A program made the translations under genes and the position numbers. This document shows, in pieces, positions 22,412-33,522 of a stretch of DNA of 64,000 bases. The number at the start of each line of letters is the position of its first letter. Position 1 is the stretch's first letter. Below the pieces are notes generated by a model. That model did not search any database. It saw only the letters and a list, made by a program, of their open reading frames with translations, and was not told where the DNA came from. This DNA is from Diplodia intermedia (Eukaryota; Ascomycota; Dothideomycetes; Botryosphaeriales; Botryosphaeriaceae), in the NCBI GenBank assembly GCA_021495925.1, contig JAKEKT010000003.1, positions 731,877 through 795,876 of the forward strand, in the 5' to 3' direction.

Positions 22412-24367
22412 ATGGCTACCGGCACCATGCTGCCCCAGATGCCCTCCCTCGACGCCGAGGAGCAGGCCTTCCAGCAGGAGGTCCAGGCCATCCAGCAGTG
22501 GTGGACCGACTCGCGGTGGAGGTACACCAAGCGCCCCTTCACGGCCGAGCAGATCGCCACCAAGCGCGGCAACCTCAAGATCCAGTACCCGAGCAACGAG
22601 CAGTCCAAGAAGCTGTGGAGGACCGTCGAGGGCAGGTACAAGGTACGCGGGAAGAAGCCCAGGCTTTCACATGCTGCCTGTGGGGGCCCCACTAAGACTG
22701 ACCACCCCACAGAACAAGGATGCTAGCTTCACCTACGGCTGCTTGGATCCCGTCATGGTCAGCCAGATGGCCAAGTACATCGACACCGTCTACGTCTCCG
22801 GCTGGCAATGCTCGTCGACCGCCTCGTCGTCGGACGAGCCCGGTCCCGATCTTGCCGACTACCCCATGGTACGTCTCCGGCAACACACAGCTGTCCCGCA
22901 GTCGACTAACGCGTGCCCGCCAGACCACCGTCCCCAACAAGGTCGGCCACCTCTGGTTCGCCCAGCTCTTCCACGACCGGAAACAGCGCGAGGAGCGCCT
23001 GTCGACCCCCAAGGACAAGCGTAGCCAGGTGGCCAACGTCGACTACCTGCGCCCCATCATCGCCGACGCCGACACCGGTCACGGCGGCCTGACGGCCATC
23101 ATGAAGCTGACCAAGATGTTCGTCGAGAAGGGCGCCGCCGGAATCCACATCGAGGACCAGGCGCCCGGCACGAAGAAGTGCGGCCACATGGCCGGCAAGG
23201 TGCTCGTGCCCATCAGCGAGCACATCAACCGCCTCGTCGCCATCCGCGCGCAGGCGGACATCATGGGTGAGTGGTGCATTCCCGCCCCCCTCGACACGGG
23301 CATGTGAGACTCACAATTGTTTTTTCTTCTCTCTTCCCAGGCTCCGACCTCCTCGCCATCGCGCGCACCGACTCGGAGGCGGCGACGCTCATCACGTCGA
23401 CCATCGACCCGCGCGACCACGGCTTCATCCTCGGGTGCACGAACGCGGCGCTGCAGCCGCTGGGCGACCTGATGCGGGCGGCCGAGGAGGCGGGCAAGTC
23501 GGGCGAGCAGCTGCAGGCCATCGAGGACCAGTGGACGGCCCAGGCCGGGCTCAAGCTGTTCCACGAGGCGGTCGCGGACACGATCCGGGCGGGCGTGCAC
23601 GTCAACAAGGCGGAGCTGGTCGCGGCGTTCGCGCGGCGGAGCAAGGGGAAGAGCATCGTCGAGCAGCGCGCCATCGCCAAGGGCATCACCGGCGTCGACG
23701 TCTTCTTCGACTGGGACGCGGCCCGCACGCGCGAGGGCTACTACCGCTACCAGGGCGGCACCCAGTGCGCCGTCAACCGCGCCGTCGCGTACGCGCCCTA
23801 CGCCGACCTCATCTGGATGGAGAGCAAGCTGCCCGACTACAAGCAGGCCAAGGAGTTTGCCGACGGCGTGCACGCCGCGTGGCCGGAGCAGAAGTGAGTT
23901 TTTTTTTTTTTTTTCCTTGGTTCCCTTTCCCCTCCCCCTTCACCTTTTTTCTTTTCTTCTTCTTCTCATCACAACAAACCAAACACTAACAAACGCCACC
24001 ATCCAGGCTCGCGTACAACCTGTCGCCCTCGTTCAACTGGAAGGCGGCGATGCCGCGCGACGAGCAGGAGACGTACATCCAGCGGCTGGCGGCGCTGGGC
24101 TACTGCTGGCAGTTCATCACGCTGGCGGGCCTGCACCAGACGGCGCTCATCGCCGACACGTTCAGCAAGGCGTTCGCGAAGCGCGGCATGGCCGCCTACG
24201 GCGAGCTGATCCAGGAGCCCGAGATGGACAACGGGGTCGACGTGGTGACGCACCAGAAGTGGAGCGGCGCCGCCTACGTCGACAACATGCTGAAGATGGT
24301 CAGCGGCGGCGTGAGCTCGACGGCGGCCATGGGCAAGGGCGTGACGGAGGATCAGTTCAAGCATTGA
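22412..24367 (+). CDS. icl1: Isocitrate lyase (glyoxylate cycle)
   Basis: Five exons, 22412-22642, 22713-22868, 22924-23266, 23341-23893 and 24007-24367, give 547 residues, close to the ~540 of fungal enzymes. It cleaves isocitrate to glyoxylate and succinate and is needed for growth on C2 compounds and fatty acids. Signatures are YVSGWQCSSTASSSDEPGPD, the metal-site ADADTGHGG, IEDQ, the catalytic KKCGHMAGK loop (Cys about residue 215), ARTDSEAA, and FNWKAAMPRDEQETYI in the C-half. The protein ends TEDQFKH, so there is no canonical C-terminal SKL-type peroxisomal signal. The fourth intron (113 nt) carries a long T-run after GTGAGT. The A. nidulans orthologue is called acuD. Confidence 0.97.
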
Positions 24368-26034
24368 GGGGATTAGAGTGAGTGAATGAAAGAGGAGAAG
24401 GGGTTTTTTTTTTTTTTTCGGAAAAGCCGAGGGTGTGAGGGATATGTTAAACGCACACCTTTTCTTGTATACCGTTTTATTGATATGAAGAACAATGAAG
24501 CATGATAGTATTTTGTTGAAACATTTCTCGCCTCCGCTGGCATGTGACGTGATTAGGTGATCTCGGGAGGCTTTGACGCGAATGCTCGTCATAAAAAGCG
24601 CGGGCTTACTGCGTGCAAAGCGGCCGGTATCCCGCTCGCGATGCGGGCATACATAATGCGATTCGACTGTTGCAGCCCCCATCGTACCCAGTTACCTAAA
24701 GCGGTTAGCGCCAACGGGGAAAGGTGGAAGGTTGCTGGTTGCTGGTTGGAAGCGCGGCTGTCAGATGGCCAGTCCTTGTGGCCAGTCCGAGAAGTTTCCG
24801 GAAAAGGTAAGCGTGCAAATATTGAGAGCACGGTGGCCCCGGTTTACGAGCAGTCGAGATGGCAAGATAGACCAGAAGTACAGCGTGTTCACCGCAATGC
24901 TGGGAGGGTGCGCTCGGTAGCTGGTGCGTCGGGCGAAGGGAGTGGAGACGCTGCCGGTGCAGATGCTTCGAACTGAGGAGTTGAACGACCATTGGCGCAA
25001 AGCGCACCGAACTCGTGGCGGTTGAGCTGGGAGGCTCTGATAAGATGCGGCTCTGGAGCGGGTTTCGCGTTTGATAAAGTGGTGGCCGGGATTGGAGCCC
25101 GGTATCGCAGGCAGGCAAGGCGGGGCCAAGCTCGCTGCCAAGCACGCACTCTGCACCTCCACCATCGCCGGCTAATCGGCACGCGGCAAGGCTGCCCTCC
25201 TTCGCCTCTCCGCAGCAGGACGTCGTCTGGATCTTGCGCCCCGGATTCGCACCAAGATGCAGCAGGCATCCCCGGACGCCGACCTCGCTCGCTACCGTCT
25301 CCGCTCTGGCCCAGCGCGCGCTTTCGTGCCCGTCCCCGGCTATGCGACGATCATGCCGACGCCACATCCATCAGTCCTCTGCGGCAGAGCCTTAGCCCCC
25401 GGTCCAGAGTAGTGATATTCCCTCACACTGCGGAAATCAGCCGCGGTCACCAAGGGCAGCCCGCAGCGAGCTCTGTCGGCTGACCCGATTTGCCATGACT
25501 GGGTGGCCTCCTCGAGAGAGGACGCGTCGCCCTCCTCAAGTCCCACCGATAGTGCAAGATAACATCTGCGTGCTGCAGGGGGCCTGGGTTGTATCCGTCT
25601 CGTCGGCAATGGCTTGCCCTCTCCGCGCTTCCTTCACCACGCGCCATGACTCCCACCACATGCCCCATTCGTCTATTTCCTCTGTTCCTATCCACATCCA
25701 GATCACGTCACCATCAGTCCAGAACCGTCGGGTGGTCTTGGTACATGCAAGAGGCCTCCCCTGCATGTACCATGCCGCCGTGCCCCAGTGATTGACGACG
25801 ATCCCGTCCCGCCTCTCGCGGTTTTCGCTGTTTCGCCACGGCCTTAAGCACCTGCATCCGAATCCTTATCACCGCCCAGCGCCCATTCCCTCATGCCAGT
25901 GGCGTGCATTTCCTTCACCGATCTCTTGGCCGATTTATAATCTCCCCAATCCCTGCCCCGCACAAAACCCTCGGTTGCCCAGGCTCGCAACCCGCAAGCT
26001 CGTTTCTTGGTTGCTTCCCGCATCTGGAGCAGCC
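24368..26034. other. Intergenic region between icl1 and the second MFS gene
   Basis: Nothing in these 1.7 kb can be supported as a gene. A T-run at about 24404-24418 and AT-rich sequence to ~24.5 kb fit the icl1 3' UTR. The last few hundred bases are the likely promoter and leader of the transporter. Confidence 0.5.
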
Positions 26035-28258
26035 ATGGCCCGGGAAACGTCCAAGTCGTTAGACTCCGGTCTGTCAAAGGAGCTCGCCGAGGACAATCCG
26101 CACCGCGCCGAGTCACTCTCGTCGGAATCCTCTGTCTCGTCCACCGTTTCTGCTGGCCGCCGCGAATCCTTGCAGATCACCCAAATCGGCGGCGACCTCG
26201 GCCTGAGGGCCACCATTTCGAGGACCAGCATCAAAAGTGAAGGCGCTCTGAGTCGAAAGAGGACAGGCGTTTCCATTGCAACCAATGCGACCTCCGACCC
26301 GGCTTTCGAGGTGGACTGGGATGCCGATGGAGACAAGGGAAATCCCAAGGAGTGGCCGATGTGGTATCGGTCCTGCATCATTGCCATCGTGTCCTTCTCT
26401 ACAACTTCTGTGTAAGTGATGCGCCTCGCTATCTCATCACCAAGGACTACTGCGGTCGTGCCAAAGTCGCACGGCACTACTGCGCGGTATGCACGCCACA
26501 CGTATCCATTGAAGGCTGTACCCAATCCTCTCTCACAATGCATATCCCTTTCGATCAGACCGCTGATCGTGACAGCGTAATGTATTCCACCTCGTACTCG
26601 GCCGGTATTCCAGGCATGATGGAAACGTTTGGCATCACCAACAAAACGCTTCTCGTCCTCGGCATCACCACCTACCTCCTGGGCCTTGCCATCGGCTCCG
26701 TCATCCTCGCGCCGCTGTCGGAAATGTACGGCAGGCGGCCCATCTACCTCATCAGCCTGGTCATGTTCACCATCCTCGTCCTCCCGTGCGCCTTGGCCCG
26801 CAACCTCGAGGCCGTCTTGGTCACGAGGTTTTTCGGGGCCCTGGCCGGCTCGGCCATGATCAGCAACGCGCCTGGGACGGTTGGCGACATCGTCTCGGAC
26901 GAGTATCGGGCATTGGCGTTCAGCATCTGGAGCATTGGGCCGATGAACGGTCCCGTGATAGGTACCGTCGGCCAACAATCTGATGACCAAGCATACCATT
27001 ATCGACTGACACTTGGACCCCAGGGCCCGTCATGGGCGGTTTCGTCTTCCAATACCTCGGGTGGCGCTGGACCGACTGGGTCGTCATGTGCTGCTCCGGC
27101 GCGAGCCTCGTCCTCATGCTCTTCGTCAAGGAGACGTACGCCCCGACCCTGCTCCGGAAACGCGCCGCGAGGAGGAGGGAGGAGACGGGCAACCCGCGGT
27201 GGTGGTGCCGGTACGACGACAAGACCGCCTTCTGGCCGCTGCTGAAGACGAATCTGTCCCGGCCGTTCGTCATGGCCGTGACGGAGCCCATATGGTAAGT
27301 CATGTTTGATTTATTTAGTATTCGCATCCTCTTCCATTCTCTATCTATCTCTATCTAGATATCAGACACCACGTACTAATCCAACAAACACAGCATATTC
27401 TGGAACCTCTACATCGCCATCGTCTACGCCATCCTCTACCTCTGCTTCGTCGCCTACCCCATCATCTTCACCGACCTGCGCGGCTGGTCGCCCGGCTCCA
27501 CCGGCCTCGCCTACATCGGCATCGGCATCGGCGGGCTCCTCACCATCTTCTCGGAGCCCCTGCTGCGCCGCTACGTCATCAACCCGCACCCCGCCGACCC
27601 ATCCACGGGCACGCGGCCCCCCGAGGCCGCCGTCGCCGTCGTCTGCGGCGCCGCCCTGCTCATCCCCGCGGGCGAGCTGTGGTTCGCGTGGACGTGCCGG
27701 CCGCCCACCTCCGCCCTCGCCGCCGTCGCCGCGGGGGTGCCCTTCGGCGCCGGCAACGCCGCCGTCTTCATCTACGCGACGTCGTACCTCGCCGGCTGCT
27801 ACGGCGTCTACGCGGCCTCGGCCATCGCGGGCAACAGCGTCCTGCGCTCCGCCGTCGGCGGCTGCCTGCCCCTCGCCGGCCCCAGCATGTACGCCGCCCT
27901 CGGCCCGCAGTGGGCCGGCACCCTGCTGGGCCTGCTCGAGCTCGCCATCGCGCCCATCCCGTTCGCGTTTTATCGGTACGGCGGCCGCATTCGGAGGAGG
28001 AGCAGGCTCATCCGCGAGATGGAGAGGGATCGCGCGAGGTTGGAGGGGAGGAAGGTGAGGGTGGTGGTGGTGGGGGATGCGGAGGTGGAGGTGGAGGAGG
28101 AAAGGAATGGGGTGCAGGCGGCTGATGAGGAGAAGAGGGGGATGAGGCGGAGGAGGAGCGTGGATGAGGAGCAGGAGGAAGATGAGAAGAAGGGGAGTGA
28201 GGAGAGGGATCTGGAGAAGGGAGGGGAGGTGCTGGGGGTGCGGGAGGCCGAGGTGTGA
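26035..28258 (+). CDS. MFS transporter, DHA1 family (polyamine/drug exporter-like)
   Basis: Four exons, 26035-26411, 26576-26961, 27024-27294 and 27394-28258, give 632 residues. The first ATG after the leader (MARETSKSLD) is used. A ~105-residue polar N-terminus precedes NPKEWPMWYRS and the first membrane helix. Junctions restore family blocks: FSTTSV|VMYSTSYSAGIPGMMETFGI, GPVI|GPVMGGFVFQYLGWRWTDW, and MAVTEPI|CIFWNLYIAIVYAILYL. SEMYGRRPIYLIS is the motif A loop. The C-terminal ~110 residues are Arg/Glu/Lys-rich and low complexity, which is unusually long for the family. Proton-driven export of drugs or polyamines across the plasma membrane is the family role; the substrate is unknown. It converges on the F-box gene. 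Confidence 0.9.
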
Positions 28259-28817
28259 GTGAGGGGGAGAGGGATAGGGAAAGGGCAGTCGATGTTGAAG
28301 TAGGTGTTGTCGGGAGCCGGCCGCCGATATTGTGGACGTTCGTGAGGCTTGGGGAAAGGGGCGGGGACGAAAAAAAAGAGAGAGATGCGACGATCACGAT
28401 GTTTCTATGAATTGAGGAGCTTTTTGTTTTTGGAAAATTGCACTGGGCGGCGTTCTGCCTCTGTTTTCCCCCCCTTCCTTCCACAGGGGATATGAGAGGA
28501 AAGTGTCCCGCAGTTTTACTATTCCACTTCTCGTCATTCGAATGATGGAGAATGGAGGTAGTGGGGCTCTAGTGATGACGCGCTCATTCTCGGGGTTTCT
28601 CTTGGGTAAACTTGGCGTGTGTCCCATGATAGGTGGTGGTCTCGACGAGAAGAAGGAGAGAAGAATGAATACCAAGTCTCCTTTTCTCCAAGGAAGAAAC
28701 GGAAACTCAATGATCCATGCAAAACAAATTCCAACCATCCGATTGCGAGCGAGGGACCGAAAAGAGAAAGGAATAAAAAAAACGTAAATATAAGTTTCCG
28801 ATATCTATCTCTCTCTC
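28259..28817. other. Intergenic, convergent 3' ends
   Basis: This 559 bp region between two converging genes contains no gene that I can support. It is richer in A and G than its neighbours and probably holds both 3' UTRs. Confidence 0.5.
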
Positions 28818-30593
28818 TCAAAAGTAATCCTCGCAAAGGGAAACCTCCACCTTCCCCTCCTCCCCCACCCACCGCTCCCACATCTCCCTCAACTCCTTCG
28901 ACGGCTTCCACCGGGGATCCTCGTTCCAAGCCCCGGGCAACGTAACCACTCGCACCACCTTCCTCTTCCTCTCCTCCATCCCCCCTCCATCCCCACCCAG
29001 CCGATCAACCCCACACTCCCAATAAATCTGCCTCTCCGGCGCCGGCGCCGCCTCCCCCAGATCATCGAACCGCCAACACCAGAGGCCCTCGCCCACCTCC
29101 TCCCCGACCTGCACGACCAACCTCTCCAACCGGGGCATATCCCCCTTCCCCTTCCCCTTCGTCACCATGACCGCCCTCGACGCCCCGCCCACGAACCCCT
29201 CGAGCAGTCCGCGCTCCACCCGCGTCCGGAAGCGGCGCCGGGGCCGCCGGCCCGTGGCCAGCGCGTCGTGCCAGGCGTGGTGCGTCTCGGCCCAGTCCGA
29301 GTCGTCGGGGTCGACGAGCTCCTCGGAGCTCCAGGACGTCATGCAGGCCGACGACGAGTAGCCGCTCTCGCGGTCGTATGGATCGTCGGCGGCTGCTTCC
29401 CAGTCCAAGTCTGCCGCGGCGGCTTGGGCTTGGGCGTCGGCGCTGTAGAGCCAGGTGCCGGCGGCGGTGGTGCGGCCGGTTGTGATGTGGGCGGTGCGGA
29501 GGTGGGGGTATTTGATGGGGGGAGGTTGGGACGATGGTGATGATGGTGATGATGAGGGGGAGGAGGAGGAGGAGGAGGAGGAGGGAGAAAGGGCGGCGTC
29601 GGGGCCGAAGATGCTGGGGGAGAGGGACATGGAGAGGGAGAAGGAGACGAGCTTCGGCGCGGCGGACAGCCAGTCGTGGAGGGCGACGCTCAGCGCGTCG
29701 ACGCCCGCGGGGTCGGCCGGGTCGGTGCCGCTGGGCACGCTGAACGCGTCGTTCTGCGGGTCGTCGAGGCGGAGGCGGAGGCTGAAGTCCGTCAGGCGCC
29801 CGTTGGCGACCGCCGACAACGCGTCCGCGAGGTCCTTGCGGCACCTGTGCCGCACCTCGTCCTCGGCGAAGGCGCAGTCGTCCAGCTCCCACTCGACCCG
29901 CGCCAGGTTCGGCATGCCCGCCGCCGCGATCCGCGCCACCGACGCCGCCCGCAGCCGCCTCGTGCACCTGCTCCTCCCGGGCGTGCGGAACTCGACGATC
30001 CGTCGAACCTCCGGGATGCAGTGCATCATCTCCCCGTCCCCGTCCCCGTCCCCGTCCGACAGCCTCAACACCGACTTCCCGTACCGATACGCCCCCAGAT
30101 CCCTCCACTCGTCCAACGCCCTCGGCCTCTCCACGTCCGCCACCGCGTACGCCCCCAGATGCAGCGCAATCCCCCTCCCTGCCTTCCCATCATCATCATC
30201 CTCCTCCTCCCACCCCCTCAACACCCCGAAAAGCGCCGCCACGGCCGCCGAGAACGCCGCGTTGTTCGCCTCGCGCTCCCGCCTCCTCTCGAACTTGGCC
30301 GAGCGGTCGGCCGAGTACGCGGGCAGGAGGACCTCGAACGCGAGCTCCGCCAGCGCGGCGCGGCGGTGCCGGGGCCGCAGCCGCTCGGCGAAGAGGGCGA
30401 GCTCATGCTCGGCGCCGCTCTGCACGCGCAGCCGGCGGAAGGTGAGGTGCTCGACGGCGACTTGGTACTGGCGGGAGATGGGGGCGTAGGCGGCGAGGTT
30501 GGTGGTTGTGTTTTTTTTGTCGTCGTCGTCGTTGTCGTCCTCGTTCAGGAAGGAGACGATTAGGGCTATGAGTTCCGGGGGTAGGCGATCCAT
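28818..30593 (-). CDS. F-box protein
   Basis: Single exon, 591 residues. The ATG at 30593 gives MDRLPPELIALIVSFL, an F-box at the extreme N-terminus (residues ~1-45, continuing ...AAYAPISRQYQVAVEHLTFRRL). The upstream extension to 30770 passes through a TATA-like element and is rejected. The remainder has no recognised domain. It contains short acidic Asp runs, a Ser-rich stretch (poly-Ser and PSSSPSS) at ~340-370, and a C-terminal region with RKVVRVVTLPGAWNEDPRWKPSKELREMW. F-box proteins dock substrates to SCF ubiquitin ligases through Skp1. Many fungal members are lineage-specific, and the substrate is unknown here. Confidence 0.82.
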   Translation of the reverse strand: MDRLPPELIALIVSFLNEDDNDDDDKKNTTTNLAAYAPISRQYQVAVEHLTFRRLRVQSGAEHELALFAERLRPRHRRAALAELAFEVLLPAYSADRSAKFERRREREANNAAFSAAVAALFGVLRGWEEEDDDDGKAGRGIALHLGAYAVADVERPRALDEWRDLGAYRYGKSVLRLSDGDGDGDGEMMHCIPEVRRIVEFRTPGRSRCTRRLRAASVARIAAAGMPNLARVEWELDDCAFAEDEVRHRCRKDLADALSAVANGRLTDFSLRLRLDDPQNDAFSVPSGTDPADPAGVDALSVALHDWLSAAPKLVSFSLSMSLSPSIFGPDAALSPSSSSSSSSPSSSPSSPSSQPPPIKYPHLRTAHITTGRTTAAGTWLYSADAQAQAAAADLDWEAAADDPYDRESGYSSSACMTSWSSEELVDPDDSDWAETHHAWHDALATGRRPRRRFRTRVERGLLEGFVGGASRAVMVTKGKGKGDMPRLERLVVQVGEEVGEGLWCWRFDDLGEAAPAPERQIYWECGVDRLGGDGGGMEERKRKVVRVVTLPGAWNEDPRWKPSKELREMWERWVGEEGKVEVSLCEDYF

Positions 30594-31015
30594 GATGACG
30601 GGATGAGGTGAGATGGGATGAGATGGGGAGGTGTTTATTGCGAGAAGAGAAGACGGGGGATGGTGGGGAAGAAGAGCATGTGCGGTGTCGTTGTCGTTTA
30701 TATATGGTTGCTGCTCGGTCCTTTCAAGGCCAGGCAACAAGGCTCTAGTGAGCTTAGTCGCAAGCCACACAACTCACCACCACCACCCCCTTAAAGTAGG
30801 TAGCTAGACGTCAACATCCACCACCGTATCACCCCTCACGAACACTTCGGGACAAAATTCGACAGAAGCTGAGAATCCAGAAACAAAAAAGAAAGAAAAG
30901 ATAAAAGATCTCATAAATCGAAGTGATATCCTTGCAATGCGCCGCCCCAACCCCATATATAGAGATATATATCAGCACAACCCGCCAACCCAAACTACGG
31001 TCGTCTGCAAGATCA
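30594..31015. promoter_or_regulatory. Promoter of the F-box gene and 3' flank of the HET gene
   Basis: No gene was seen in these 422 bp. A TATA-like element (minus-strand ATATATAAA, 30697-30705) lies ~105 bp upstream of the F-box ATG. AT-rich sequence with TATATA motifs near 30953-30970 marks the 3' flank of the HET gene. Confidence 0.5.
30697..30705 (-). promoter_or_regulatory. TATA box of the F-box gene
   Basis: Read on the minus strand the element is ATATATAAA, about 105 bp before the chosen start codon. This supports the start at 30593 over the longer open frame. Confidence 0.5.
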
Positions 31016-33522
31016 TCATGCCAGCTTCAAAAACGTCGAGTCCTTCCTCTGCCTCTCCCACGCGCTCCGCTCCACCCTCCCCACGCTCTTCCGATACGCC
31101 GTCCCCTTCCGCCGCTCGATCCACAGCACGTTGTACCACTCGTACTTCTCCTCGCCGTTCCGCGGCCGCTGCTCGTAGTCCCACTCCTCGATCGGCTTCC
31201 TTTTGTTGCTGCCCGCCCCGCCATCGCCCCTCCCCGCCCTGCTGCTACTCCTGCTCCCGCTCCTGCTCCGGCCGCCGCCAAACGACCCGTCATCCGCCCC
31301 GTCCAGCTCGTCCTCGTCCTCCTCGACGTCCTCCCAACACCACCCCCTCGACAGGGCGACCAGCTCGATCCGCTGCCCCCTCGGCTCCATGTCGCAGATG
31401 CCCTCGAAGTTCGACTGCAGGATGCCGGCCCACGCGCCGTCGGCGTCGACGACGGAGAAGGGCCCGGGGGTGCGGTGCCACGCGTGCGTTTCGGCGTCCT
31501 CGACGCTGCGATCGGGGCCGCGCTGGCCGAGGTAGAGCCAGGTGCGCTCGGTGCAGCCCGACAGCAGCGGGGTGAAGATCTTGGGCGCGACGAGCTGTTC
31601 CTCCGGGTTGTCTGAAGCCAGCGGGACGGGGAAGGCAAAGTTCTCGTGCAGCGCGAACTCGTCGATGTCGGGCTTGCGGCACGACTCGTGGCGGTAGGCC
31701 CAGGGGCGGCCGTCCGGGTGGTTGAGCAGGTCGTAGTCGCCGCGGACGAGGTCGCGCAGGGGGATGCGGTGGCGCGACCAGCCGGGCGGCACAGCGTCTT
31801 TGGCGCCATACTCCTCGATCTGGGTGCGGTGCTTGCACCACGTGCTCTCGACCTTGATCAGGTCCGTCTCGACGCTCTCGCGCACGAACCACACCACCGT
31901 CGGCACCGTGTGTGTCTGCGCCTCGCCCAGCGCCTGCAGGAAGCAGTCGTTGCCGCTGCGCCATGCGTCCGCATCGATGCGCCCCTGCCATCCCATCCAG
32001 CTCCACGACGGTAGGATGTCGACGGCTTCGTCCTGCACCGCCAGCGGCACCCGCCGCTTCATGCACGCCTCGTGCGATCCCCAGAGCAGCGCCACGTCGA
32101 AGAACATGGCCGGCAGCCCGCAGATGATGCCGCCGACGAAGCTGCGGCTCAGCATGGTCGCCATGCCCGCGAACGTGTAGGGCAGGTCTTCCGGGTACGT
32201 GAGCTCCTTCGCGTTGAATGCGTACACCAGCCGGGCGTAGTCGTTCAGACTGGGTATGCGCTGCAGGAGCCTCTGCTTGCGGGGGAGCAGCATGGTGCTC
32301 ATGGTTGATGCCGACCCCATGCCGAGCTCGAGTCTTGGGTAGTGGATCTGCGCAATTTCTTCTTCCCAAGTAGCACCTTCGCATTTCCAGTACACCGAGT
32401 CGTTCTTGAACATGATTTTCCTTCGGGAGAAGAGGTATTCCTGAAAGGTCCACGCTCGATGGGCGTACTTTGTGGGTAAGAGTTGAGAGAACCAGCCGTC
32501 CCCATAACTCAAGATTTGAGTGCCATCGTGCAGGGTGTGGATCTCGTCGGCTAGCCTGCGAGGGCTCGAAATACCCTTGAGTCCGCGGAGTCCAAAGTCT
32601 GCAGTCTCTCCCTGCGCGGCCACGATGGTGACGGTGGCATTTGCATATATGGAAGCCATGCCGTGGATCTGGTCCCAAAGTTCGTACCCGTCTTCCTGCA
32701 GGATGCAGAGTGAATCCACCCACAGGTACCTCCCACCAATAAGTGGCACCAGTCCAATTGCATCTCTAATGGTCCGAGGAATGGCCAGTTCGGCATCATC
32801 AAGGTAGCCTTCCTGTTGGAGCTGCTCGAGGTCTTCTCGAAGCGTCTTGTACTGGTTAGCAGCCCCCCATACGTAACTCAGCGCCACGTAGGGCTGTCCC
32901 GGCTCGGCTTCCACCAAACATCGGCGCTGTGTGTCAACGAGCCAGGTGGGGCTTGTAGAAGGCAGTTTGGAGTCGATGAAATTGCACCTATCACCGTGCT
33001 CTTGATGGCATTTCCTCATCCATTTTTGGAACAGGGCGGGGTCAATCCAGTCTTTGTCGCCAATGCTGTATTTCTTCCCGGGCGGGTGGTCGGCGGTCCT
33101 TGCTGCGGCTCGCATGCGGTCTTCCAGCAGGTCCAGCCGGTACTCGGAGACTATCTGGTCGCCGTGGGGGCTAATTCCGACCAGCTGGGCGCTCGAGCCT
33201 TCCGGACCCCTCCAAGCATGGACATCCTGGATTTGCGCCTTTCCAGGCCAGCGGCCTCCACGGACGAGGGCGGCGTGCGCCGGACATGAGGATGGCTGAG
33301 TGACCTGGGCGAAGGCGCCGAGGTTAAGGTGCACTGACGTGCCACGAGGGCATTGCAGGACCCAACTCAGCCTGTAACAAACATCACATCCCGGACGCTT
33401 CGGCCCGGACGTTAGCAACGGCCTAGATGATGCAAGGGGCCGGGTAAGCTTACAGAGCCGGACTTGGTAATGTTCTCCTGGTAAAGTCTCTCCCAGTGGA
33501 GGTCCGAGGCATCAAAATTCAT
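31016..33522 (-). CDS. HET-domain (heterokaryon incompatibility) protein
   Basis: The body of the gene is one long open frame, 31016 to about 33304. The HET domain begins at YVALSYVWGAANQYKTL and continues through IPRTIRDAIGLVPLIGGRYLWVDSLCILQED, IHGMASIYANATVTIVAA and RAWTFQEYLFSRR, all classical HET motifs. The open frame has no ATG at its 5' end, so upstream exons are needed. My model uses 33522-33454 (MNFDASDLHWERLYQ...), 33371-33339 and then 33295-31016, about 793 residues. The first intron (GTAAGC, GCTAAC branch, TTACAG) is well supported. The second is only 43 nt and is tentative. The C-terminus is Ser/Arg/Glu-rich. HET proteins trigger growth arrest or death after fusion of unlike hyphae; whether this one does is unknown. 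Confidence 0.8.

Noticed and set aside
25080..25165. Hairpin CCGGG-loop-CCCGG followed by CCACC, resembling a tRNA T-arm on the minus strand
   Set aside because: The loop does not fit the T-loop consensus (TTCRANY), and no A-box or anticodon arm can be drawn upstream.
24705..25367. 220-codon minus-strand frame between icl1 and the MFS gene
   Set aside because: No family features and composition of random GC-rich sequence.
28818..30770. Longer N-terminus for the F-box protein
   Set aside because: The extra 59 residues precede the F-box, are low complexity, and cover a TATA-like element. The ATG at 30593 puts the F-box at the N-terminus as usual.
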